From assembly GCA_900546835.1 (NCBI GenBank), contig UREH01000076.1:1-10763 (forward strand): a stretch of DNA of 10,763 nt. Reading direction: 5' to 3'. A program made the translations under genes and the position numbers. A model generated the notes under the pieces. The model was not told where the DNA came from. It did no database searches and saw only the letters and a list, made by a program, of their open reading frames with translations. How positions within the stretch are numbered: the first letter of the stretch is position 1; each line of letters opens with the position of its first letter. The DNA is from an uncultured Porphyromonadaceae bacterium. Lineage in GTDB: Bacteria; Bacteroidota; Bacteroidia; Bacteroidales; Muribaculaceae. This document shows, piece by piece, positions 1 through 5,868 of the stretch.

Positions 1-40
1 CTGCATATCGTCGGCAGCGTCAGATGTGTATAAGAGACAG
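1..40 (+). other. Non-genomic Illumina Nextera adapter with partial i5 index
   Basis: Positions 8-40 match the 33-base Nextera read-1 transposase adapter exactly, and positions 22-40 are the 19-bp Tn5 mosaic end (AGATGTGTATAAGAGACAG). The seven bases before it, CTGCATA, are the last seven of the i5 index S506/N506 (ACTGCATA), which sits directly upstream of this adapter in Nextera libraries. The arrangement index-adapter-insert is what an untrimmed read-through of a short fragment would leave at a contig end. The organism's own sequence begins at about position 41. The adapter and index sequences are recalled from general knowledge; the match to them is read directly from the window. Confidence 0.98.
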
Positions 41-1515
41 TTGATGCTCAGCGTAGAGGGAGTTACAATAGCGCTCAGAGCCGAGTAGCCGGCCTTGGTG
101 GCCTCGCTTGTGAATTTGGCGGCGGTGGTGTTGTCGTCGAGATATTTGCGGAGGTCGCCGTTGAGCTTCTGGATGGTGGCGTTGGAGGGTACGACATCGT
201 AGGTTATCTCGGCCACATCGTAGACGGCCACGGGTGCCTTACGCGAGCGAACGCGCATGGTCATGCCGTTCTGACCGCCCTCGGGCTTGAAGTAGCTGCC
301 GGTTTCGGCTGTAGCAATCTGGTCCTTGAACTGGGCGATACCCGGGTCGAGAAGGGATACCCACATCGAATCCTGGCTTTGGGCGATGGCGTCGCCCATG
401 TCGATTTTGCTTGCGCCTGTGTTGAGACGGGCGATTACCGAGTCGGCGTCGGCGGTCTCGTTGATGAATGCCACGTCTACAAGCACGGAGTCGATCGAAG
501 TGGTGACATCAAGAAGCTTGGCGATGGTATACTGGTTGTCGATGAACGAAATCATTGCCACCGAATCCTTTGCCATAGAGGGGACGGCCTTCTTCAGGGC
601 CGGAGCGAGAGATGCTTCGGTTGTCGAAACGCGGTTCACGTAGAATTTGCCATTGGAGGCCACGGCGTCGGTGCCTTCGTTCATGCGGAGACCAACGATT
701 GCGTCTTCCACTTCGCGCTGGGCTGCGGCGAGGTCGTCGGTCGAGGGAACCACATCAACGGCGATGTAGTTGATCACAACCTGCTTTTCGTTGATGCGGT
801 AGCGGTTCTTCTCCTGATTGTAGAGGTCGTTGATTTCAGCGTCGGTGGGTGTGAAGTCAGCATCCTTGAGGGTGGAGAGGTCCTTCTTGGCGTATACGAT
901 GGTCGAGGTGGTGGCGTTGTCTTCGTAGAGAGCCTTGGCGTCGAGCTTGTTGGCTGTAAGGGTGCCGGCGAAGAGTGCCATGAATTTCTGCTGGAGCATC
1001 ATTTCCTCGGTATTCTTCTCGAGTTCGGCCCAGGCCGACTGGAACTGGGGAGCCTGCTCGGGGGTAACACCGCTCTTGGTGGGATTGAAAGCAGCCTCGT
1101 AGAGGAGCTGAGCGGAGGGGATGCCCATGCTCTGCACCATCTGCTGCACGTAGGGCGACGGGGTGGCACCCAGCATTGCCTGCGAGAGCTCGGTGTCGGT
1201 CACGGTGAGGCCGAGACGTTCGAATTCCTTTTTGAGAAGCGATTCATTCACCATCTGCTGGAGCACGTACTCCTGCACCTGGGCTACATCGACGTTGGTA
1301 TAGCCGCGCTGCTGCATCTGCTCCTGCTGCTGCTCTACGCGTTTCTGAAATTCAAGGTAGTCGATTTTCTCACCGTCTACTTTTGCCACCGTGTGGCTGT
1401 CGGTGAAGAGTTCACCCGGGCGGTCAACTGCCGTGAGGATGAAGAGAAGCAGAGCCACACCCAGAATCGAGATGATCAGGACGGGGCGCTGACGGATTTG
1501 TTCAAGTGTTGACAT
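41..1515 (-). CDS. ppiD: PpiD-like peptidyl-prolyl isomerase / periplasmic chaperone, SurA-N type (3' end missing)
   Basis: The gene starts at the ATG at 1515-1513 and stays open to the adapter, giving 491 fully genomic residues. Bacteroidales relatives are, from memory, around 700 residues, so the C-terminal third is probably missing. The N-terminus MSTLEQIRQRP is followed by one membrane segment at about residues 12-30, with the rest periplasmic, as in PpiD. Residues about 40-200 are helix-rich and polar (EFQKRVEQQQEQMQQRGY, VLQQMVNESLLKKEFERLG), as expected for a SurA N-terminal chaperone domain. Residues about 340-450 occupy the position of the parvulin domain, but its usual His signature is not seen there. 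PpiD proteins are membrane-anchored and help newly exported proteins fold in the periplasm. A promoter lies at 1646-1676. Reading through the adapter would add a false tail, CLLYTSDAADDMQ. Confidence 0.85.
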
Positions 1516-1645
1516 TTAATGCAAGTGGTTTATTTATTTTTTTACTTTTCCGGAATGGTGGGTACGGACTCCTGCGTGAGGCCGGACGTTGGTCCGCATA
1601 CAGTAAGGCCGTTTCAAAAAAAGCCTCAGGGACGCTTTTAGCGCA
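1516..1645 (-). other. 5' leader of the ppiD-like gene
   Basis: This stretch lies between the predicted start of transcription (about 1639) and the ATG at 1515, so the leader would be about 120 nt. It has a small perfect hairpin at 1583-1596 (stem CGGAC/GTCCG, loop CAAC on the transcribed strand). Just before the start codon it turns A-rich (AAAAGTAAAAAAATAAATAAA), which is usual upstream of Bacteroidetes start codons that lack a Shine-Dalgarno site. No known riboswitch or RNA gene was recognised. The only open frame on the plus strand here (1506-1709) has no recognisable features and is taken as chance. Confidence 0.4.
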
Positions 1646-1676
1646 CAAAGATAAGCATTTTCCCTTTGCCGACAAA
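1646..1676 (-). promoter_or_regulatory. Bacteroidetes-type promoter for the ppiD-like gene
   Basis: On the minus strand there is TTTG at 1676-1673, a 19-nt spacer, and TATCTTTG at 1653-1646. This fits the Bacteroidetes housekeeping consensus TTTG-N19-21-TAnnTTTG at every fixed position. Transcription would start at about 1639. Confidence 0.8.
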
Positions 1677-1739
1677 GCATTTACGCAATTTTCACCCCCG
1701 CTGTCTTAAAATCGCCACCGGGGGAAGCGCCACGAGGCT

Positions 1740-1764
1740 GTGTCGAAATTCAATAATTTGACAC
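1740..1764 (-). terminator. Hairpin after ruvC, possible terminator
   Basis: Six bases past the ruvC stop codon the transcript can fold GTGTC-AAATT-ATTG-AATTT-C-GACAC, a 10-bp stem with a 4-base loop and one bulged C. No U-tract follows, so it is not a classic intrinsic terminator. It may instead protect the mRNA 3' end. It lies between ruvC and the next promoter, which fits an operon end. Confidence 0.4.
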
Positions 1765-1769
1765 GCCCT

Positions 1770-2342
1770 CTACCTGCTGACGCGCTCCGGGTTGCGGTTT
1801 ACGAATTCCTTCCAGCTGCGCGGGCCGGCGGCTGCCTGCGGGCGTTGTGATTCGTAGAAATGGCATAGAGCCACGGCCAGGGCATCGGTGGCGTCGAGTT
1901 CGGGCAGAAGGTTCTCGCGGGGGATTGCGAGGATACGCACCAGCATTTCCTGCACCTGCTCTTTCGAGGCGGCGCCGTTGCCTGTTATTGCCATTTTTAT
2001 TTTGCGCGGCTCGTATTCGGTAATGGGAATGTCGCGGCTCAAGGCCGCAGCCATGGCCACGCCTTGGGCTCGTCCCAGTTTGAGCATCGACTGGACGTTT
2101 TTTCCGTAAAACGGCGCCTCGATGGCCAGTTCGTCGGGCAGATACTGGCCGATGAGCGAAAGTACCCGCTCGTGGATGCGGTGCAGCCGCATATAGTGCG
2201 TCTCCATTTTGTTGAGTTTCAGCACTCCCATGGCCACAACCCGGGGCTTGCGCGATTCCACGGCGAGGATGCCGTAGCCCATCACGTTGGTGCCGGGGTC
2301 TATCCCTATGATAATGCGGTCGGGCGATGCGGGCTTATTCAT
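1770..2342 (-). CDS. ruvC: Crossover junction endodeoxyribonuclease RuvC
   Basis: RuvC cuts Holliday junctions in the cytoplasm together with the RuvAB branch-migration motor, finishing homologous recombination and repair. The 190-residue protein has the RNase H-like fold signature [16 protein letters not shown] (residues 10-25), with the first catalytic Asp at D15. The second acidic residue is E75 in [11 protein letters not shown], and the last pair is D150 and D153 in [13 protein letters not shown]. These line up with E. coli D7, E66, D138 and D141. [18 protein letters not shown] (113-130) is the usual conserved central stretch. A basic tail of about 25 residues follows the core ([24 protein letters not shown]). 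The ATG at 2342 overlaps the end of the DUF4286 gene by 8 bp, so the two are probably translationally coupled. All catalytic residues are present, so the enzyme is expected to be active. Confidence 0.97.
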   Translation of the reverse strand: MNKPASPDRIIIGIDPGTNVMGYGILAVESRKPRVVAMGVLKLNKMETHYMRLHRIHERVLSLIGQYLPDELAIEAPFYGKNVQSMLKLGRAQGVAMAAALSRDIPITEYEPRKIKMAITGNGAASKEQVQEMLVRILAIPRENLLPELDATDALAVALCHFYESQRPQAAAGPRSWKEFVNRNPERVSR

Positions 2343-2694
2343 CGAGGCTCAGGGCGATAAAAGATTTCAGAATGTCCATGCAGGTGGTGAAGAACAGCAC
2401 GCGGCCGCCCCAGCGGGCTGCCAGGTCGTCGGCAAATACGCGCCCCATATCCTCGAGGTAGCGCTCGGCATGGGCCTGCGTGCGGGCAAGCAGCTGCACG
2501 GCGATGTTCTCGCATCCGGGCTCTACGGTAGTCTTGATGAGCATTACCTGATATCCTCCGAAGCAACCTGAATCCATAGCCGATGGGATGCATACGCGGT
2601 CTACCCATTCAAGAAATTCAGGTTTGACGGCCGTGGGCACCACAAAAGTGGTATTCAGGGCCACGGTGCAGCTGATTGCTGATGCTGGATTCAT
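2335..2694 (-). CDS. DUF4286 family protein
   Basis: This is a 119-residue protein with no signal peptide or membrane segment, so it is presumably cytoplasmic. It resembles the small DUF4286 family found in Bacteroidetes, whose function is unknown. The stretches [18 protein letters not shown] (about residues 13-30), [13 protein letters not shown] and the closing [15 protein letters not shown] look like alternating strands and helices, as in a small ferredoxin-like alpha/beta fold (inference). The frame stays open upstream to 2778, but the ATG at 2694-2692 was chosen. It overlaps the TGA of the glycosyltransferase gene as ATGA, and the 28 upstream residues (starting MLLLWLLAHS) lie wholly inside that gene. 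At the other end the gene overlaps ruvC by 8 bp. The assignment is by memory of the family's sequence pattern, not by a search. Confidence 0.8.
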   Translation of the reverse strand: MNPASAISCTVALNTTFVVPTAVKPEFLEWVDRVCIPSAMDSGCFGGYQVMLIKTTVEPGCENIAVQLLARTQAHAERYLEDMGRVFADDLAARWGGRVLFFTTCMDILKSFIALSLDE

Positions 2695-3476
2695 TTGTCG
2701 GAGGTTTTGCGGCGCAGATAGCGGCCGAGGAATTTTATATGGCGCAGGGCTGTGGGCCAGAAGCCATAATAATAACACATTATGCGGAAGCGCTCGGCCA
2801 GGGAGCGTCGCCAGTTGCGCGTGGTGGTTCCTTCATTGAGGTAATCGGCAATGACTTCCGGCAGCAGCACGTTGCGGCGCGAATGCTGGAGCACGCGTAT
2901 GCACCATTCGTAGTCGGCGGAGAAACGCCAGCGCAGGTCGTAAGGTTCCGCTATTCTGCGGAGAACCACAAACGCCTGGTGGCAGACCACCATCCCGTCG
3001 GCGAAGCTCCGGAGGGTAAGCGTGTCGGGTGCTGTCAGGTGTCGGGCGCCAAGCCGGCGGCGCTGCGAGTCCACGATGTCTGTCTGACCGTAGACTATGC
3101 CCGGATAGTCGTTTTCCATTATTGTGTCGGCCACGTGCTGGAGCGTATCCGGCGAGTGGAGCGTATCTCCCGCGTTGAGAAACAGCACATAGTCGCCTGT
3201 GGCGTTGGCCAGACCCTTGTTCATGGCGTCGTATATGCCTCTGTCGGGAGCCGACCGGAACGAAAGGCGCGGATGCATCCGCCGACGGATTATATCAATG
3301 GTCGAATCGGAGGAATTGCCGTCGATAATCAGGTGTTCATACAGATCGCACGTCTGCGCCGCCACGCTGTCGATTGTCGGAGCGATGGTCTGCTCGGCGT
3401 TGTATGTCACGGTGATAATCGAGAACAATGGCCTGGGGGCTTCCGGCTTGTTCGGGTGTAAATCGCTGTGAGTCAT
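2691..3476 (-). CDS. Family 2 glycosyltransferase (GT-A fold)
   Basis: The 261-residue cytoplasmic enzyme should transfer a sugar from a nucleotide donor to a surface glycan or lipid-linked acceptor; the actual substrate cannot be read from the sequence. It has the GT2 layout in order: FSIITVTYNAEQTI (18-31, nucleotide-binding strand), HLIIDGNSSDST (48-59), RSAPDRGIYDAMNKGLANATGDYVLFLNAGD (from 74, with NAGD at 101-104 in place of the DxD metal site), HQAFVVLRR, and FSADYEWCIRVL, which holds the acceptor-side acidic residues. There is no membrane segment. It most resembles the WcaE-like subgroup used in exopolysaccharide assembly. It is the first gene after the promoter at 3519-3550 and overlaps the DUF4286 gene by 4 bp. 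It is a lone transferase, with no other glycan genes in the window. Confidence 0.92.
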   Translation of the reverse strand: MTHSDLHPNKPEAPRPLFSIITVTYNAEQTIAPTIDSVAAQTCDLYEHLIIDGNSSDSTIDIIRRRMHPRLSFRSAPDRGIYDAMNKGLANATGDYVLFLNAGDTLHSPDTLQHVADTIMENDYPGIVYGQTDIVDSQRRRLGARHLTAPDTLTLRSFADGMVVCHQAFVVLRRIAEPYDLRWRFSADYEWCIRVLQHSRRNVLLPEVIADYLNEGTTTRNWRRSLAERFRIMCYYYGFWPTALRHIKFLGRYLRRKTSDK

Positions 3477-3518
3477 CTCGGAGAATGTGGGTCGGATTGC
3501 GGAGAGATTTCTTCGGCA

Positions 3519-3550
3519 CTAAGTTAGCAAAAAACCTCCGGCTGCCCAAA
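3519..3550 (-). promoter_or_regulatory. Promoter for the glycosyltransferase-DUF4286-ruvC operon
   Basis: On the minus strand TTTG lies at 3550-3547, then a 20-nt spacer, then TAACTTAG at 3526-3519. This is one base away from TAnnTTTG, at the correct Bacteroidetes spacing. Transcription would start at about 3512, leaving a leader of about 36 nt before the ATG at 3476. It sits directly after the preceding terminator-like hairpin. Confidence 0.6.
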
Positions 3551-3558
3551 ATAATCTT

Positions 3559-3593
3559 CCCTCCCCGCCTATGGAATGCGAGGCTTGGGAGGG
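3559..3593 (-). terminator. Intrinsic terminator-like hairpin after the CcsA-type gene
   Basis: Seven bases past the stop codon of the cytochrome c synthase gene, the transcript can fold CCCTCCC (3593-3587) with GGGAGGG (3565-3559). An inner stem GCCT/AGGC (3584-3581 with 3570-3567) closes a 10-base loop. The stem is followed by AAGATTATTTT, which is U-rich but interrupted. It probably ends the four-gene transcript and separates it from the next promoter. Confidence 0.7.
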
Positions 3594-3599
3594 TAGGGT

Positions 3600-5780
3600 T
3601 CAGGCGTAGGAGTGGAGGCCGGGGAGGAGATAGTTCACGCCGAAATACGTAATGATGACGGATATGAAGGCGATGGAGAGATACATCAGCAGGTTGCGGG
3701 GACGTCGGAACGCCGAAAGCCGGCCGACAGAGTGGAGCGGGAGGGCGTAGATCAGGAGAGTGATGAGGGCCCAGGTTTCTTTAGGATCCCATCCCCAGTA
3801 GCGTCCCCACGATTGGTTGGCCCAGATGGCGCCGACGAAGATGCCGGCGGCAAGAAGCATGACGGCAGGGTAGAGTAGAGCAACGCATCGGAGAGCTGCA
3901 CGCACCCGGTCGGAATTCCGACGGAGAAGGGCCGTTGCGGCCAGGATGGCTATGATGGTGAAGAGGGTGTAGGCGCCCATTACGAGCAGCACATGGACTG
4001 AGAGAAGCGGAGAGGCGAGAACTGGCATCAGTGGGGAAACGGTTGATGCTCCGCTTCCCATTGTAGCCACAAAGAGCGAGACGGCAGCAGTGGCCATAGA
4101 GGCCGCCGCGATGTTTTTCTGTCGTCTCCACCAAATTGCTACGGCGCTGATGGCGGTTGCGAGCCACGCCATGAATAGCATTGTCTCGAAGCCGTTGGCC
4201 ACGGGGATATGTCGTCCGATAATCCATCGGAGGGCCAAAAGGTCCGTAAGCCATGTGAAAAGTAGCCATCCGGCCCCGATTACCGCCACTCGGAGCTTCC
4301 GGTGGATACCGAGGCATGTGGCTCCCGCCAGCGTCAGGGCCATGATGGCCGGCCACAGAGGGGAGCCGAAGCGGTTGTAGAACAGCTCGGCACGGATGGC
4401 GTCCTCGGATGGGAGCGACGCTTCCGGAGCGACGGAATGCTGAAATTCGCGCAAAAGTGTCACCTCGTCGGCCGCATCGCGCCAGCGGCGGTCGGCCACG
4501 GCACGAGCCATGCGGTCGAGCCATGTGGTCATGAAAATGTAATTGTCGGTCGACGATGATGCGGGAATCGGGTCGGCCGGAGATAGCCATACGGTGGCTT
4601 CGCCGGCCTTTTCCGGGCAGATGGGAAACAGCTTCAGTGCCGAACCGGTACATACCATCGCCACCATGGCCACGCGTGTATCCGTGTCATGCAGTGGCCG
4701 ATCGGCGATATCAGCCTCCAATGCGTCTGCAAGCCGGTATCCCCGGGGGCTATAGAAATTACGAAGTGCCACATGTGTGTTGCCGTGCGCTCCGAGCAGT
4801 TCCCGCGCCTTTTTGCCGTCAACCTTTATAAAGGGCTCGCGTTTCCAGGCGTCATAGTAGAAGATCCAGCCGCATACGGTCTGTTCGGCCGTCAGCCCGG
4901 GGTAGGAGGATGATCCGTAGACTTTGGTGCAGAAATCGCGGGCCATGGTCTGGAACGGTACGATACGGTCGCCCCAATATACGCATACCCGCCCCATTCT
5001 GTCGGCGAGAGGCCTGGGTATGGTAGGCGGCGCGGCGGCGGTTCCCGCGGCAAATGTCGGGAAGGCTGCCGCAACCAGGGCGCATGCAGTCGTCAGTTGC
5101 CTTACGGCCATGCGCCAGCGCGAGCGGCGGGTGAAAAAGAAGGCCGTCATTGCCGCGAAAAGCAGAAAATATCCGGTATAGCTTACGGTGGTTCCCAGAG
5201 AATCGTAGGTGACGGTCAGACTTACGCCGTCGCTTCTCATGGAGGTCAGGAAAAACCGGTAGCCGTCGCGCGACAGAACGCGGTTCATCGAGATGCGGCA
5301 GGTATCGGGCCGCTCCCCCGTTGTTCCCACAGCCACCTGGGCCACGAAATCGCTCGGCGAGGAGGTGCCGGGATAGAATTCGGAATGGAAATCTACGAGC
5401 GAAACGCTGAAGGGTAGCCGCCTCTCTTTACCCGACTCGTCGGCAACCGATTGTAGCGGCGCTTCCCCCGCCGTAAGTGTGATTTTGCCGCTTAGTGAAT
5501 TGAGACGGGTGATGGCGGCTCCGGCGAGAATTATAAGAAGCGCGATGTGGAACATCGCGGTGGCAAATTTCAGCGTGTGGCGCCGAAGCCACAGGTACAC
5601 GAGCGCGGCTACCGCGGCGAATGTCCATAGTGCAGTCATCCAGGCGGCATCGTAGACGCTGGAATGCGCTTTCCCGCTTCCGGCCACGCCCTCGACCGCG
5701 GTAGCGACAATCAATGATGCGGTAATGAGGGCTGTGAGTCCGAAAGCGAGATTGCGGAAAAGTCGGGTGGTGGAGTTCAT
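3600..5780 (-). CDS. ccsA: Cytochrome c biogenesis protein, fused ResB (CcsB)-CcsA type
   Basis: This System II cytochrome c synthase carries haem across the inner membrane and attaches it to CxxCH motifs in the periplasm. The 726-residue protein has a ResB-like front half: membrane segments at about 10-30, 46-65 and 72-91 with a conserved in-membrane His (H78 in MFHIALLIILAG), a periplasmic part at about 95-200, and further segments near 202-217 and 226-245. A soluble, presumably periplasmic stretch follows at about 246-480. The CcsA half begins near 480. It carries GRHIPVANGFETM (522-534), H596 in LLSVHVLLVMGAY, the haem-binding WWD motif WANQSWGRYWGWDPKETW (653-670), H683, and H723 in the terminal GLHSYA. 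The four His positions fit the haem ligands known in CcsBA. The soluble stretch has several Cys residues (C266, C284, C303 and two more near 380-390). It is the last gene of the run, 88 nt after the di-heme protein gene, which is its obvious client. Confidence 0.93.
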   Translation of the reverse strand: MNSTTRLFRNLAFGLTALITASLIVATAVEGVAGSGKAHSSVYDAAWMTALWTFAAVAALVYLWLRRHTLKFATAMFHIALLIILAGAAITRLNSLSGKITLTAGEAPLQSVADESGKERRLPFSVSLVDFHSEFYPGTSSPSDFVAQVAVGTTGERPDTCRISMNRVLSRDGYRFFLTSMRSDGVSLTVTYDSLGTTVSYTGYFLLFAAMTAFFFTRRSRWRMAVRQLTTACALVAAAFPTFAAGTAAAPPTIPRPLADRMGRVCVYWGDRIVPFQTMARDFCTKVYGSSSYPGLTAEQTVCGWIFYYDAWKREPFIKVDGKKARELLGAHGNTHVALRNFYSPRGYRLADALEADIADRPLHDTDTRVAMVAMVCTGSALKLFPICPEKAGEATVWLSPADPIPASSSTDNYIFMTTWLDRMARAVADRRWRDAADEVTLLREFQHSVAPEASLPSEDAIRAELFYNRFGSPLWPAIMALTLAGATCLGIHRKLRVAVIGAGWLLFTWLTDLLALRWIIGRHIPVANGFETMLFMAWLATAISAVAIWWRRQKNIAAASMATAAVSLFVATMGSGASTVSPLMPVLASPLLSVHVLLVMGAYTLFTIIAILAATALLRRNSDRVRAALRCVALLYPAVMLLAAGIFVGAIWANQSWGRYWGWDPKETWALITLLIYALPLHSVGRLSAFRRPRNLLMYLSIAFISVIITYFGVNYLLPGLHSYA

Positions 5781-5795
5781 CTACGGAAAGTCCGC

Positions 5796-5856
5796 TTGAG
5801 ATGTTGTTGTATATTATAATATATTGTTGTGTATTATATATTATTGTGTAGGGATG
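5796..5856 (-). repeat. G-free, A/T-rich leader with three imperfect tandem repeats
   Basis: The plus strand has no C from 5796 to 5856, so the transcript has 61 nt without a single G, directly upstream of the cytochrome c synthase gene. Within it, TACACAAT (5850-5843), TACACAAC (5833-5826) and TATACAAC (5813-5806) head three related units of about 17-20 nt. The 14-bp stretch 5810-5823 (TATATTATAATATA) is a perfect palindrome. No TAnnTTTG promoter is possible in a G-free stretch, so the gene is probably read through from upstream. The role is unknown; an unstructured ribosome-access region or a protein-binding site are both possible. Confidence 0.6.
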
Positions 5857-5868
5857 CCGCGGGGGCAA

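Noticed and set aside
22..40. The Tn5 mosaic end as evidence of a natural transposon
   Set aside because: It is the engineered mosaic end joined to the rest of the Nextera read-1 adapter and an index, so it comes from library preparation and not from the genome.
379..1512. A 377-codon open frame on the plus strand opposite the ppiD-like gene
   Set aside because: Its translation is made of Val, Gly, His and Leu runs with no domain or signal, as expected from the complement of a GC-rich gene. The minus-strand frame has a membrane anchor, a promoter and family features.
2695..2778. Upstream extension of the DUF4286 gene to an earlier ATG, giving 28 more residues starting MLLLWLLAHS
   Set aside because: It looks a little like a signal peptide but lies wholly inside the glycosyltransferase gene. 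The ATG at 2694 overlaps that gene's stop as ATGA and fits the family length.
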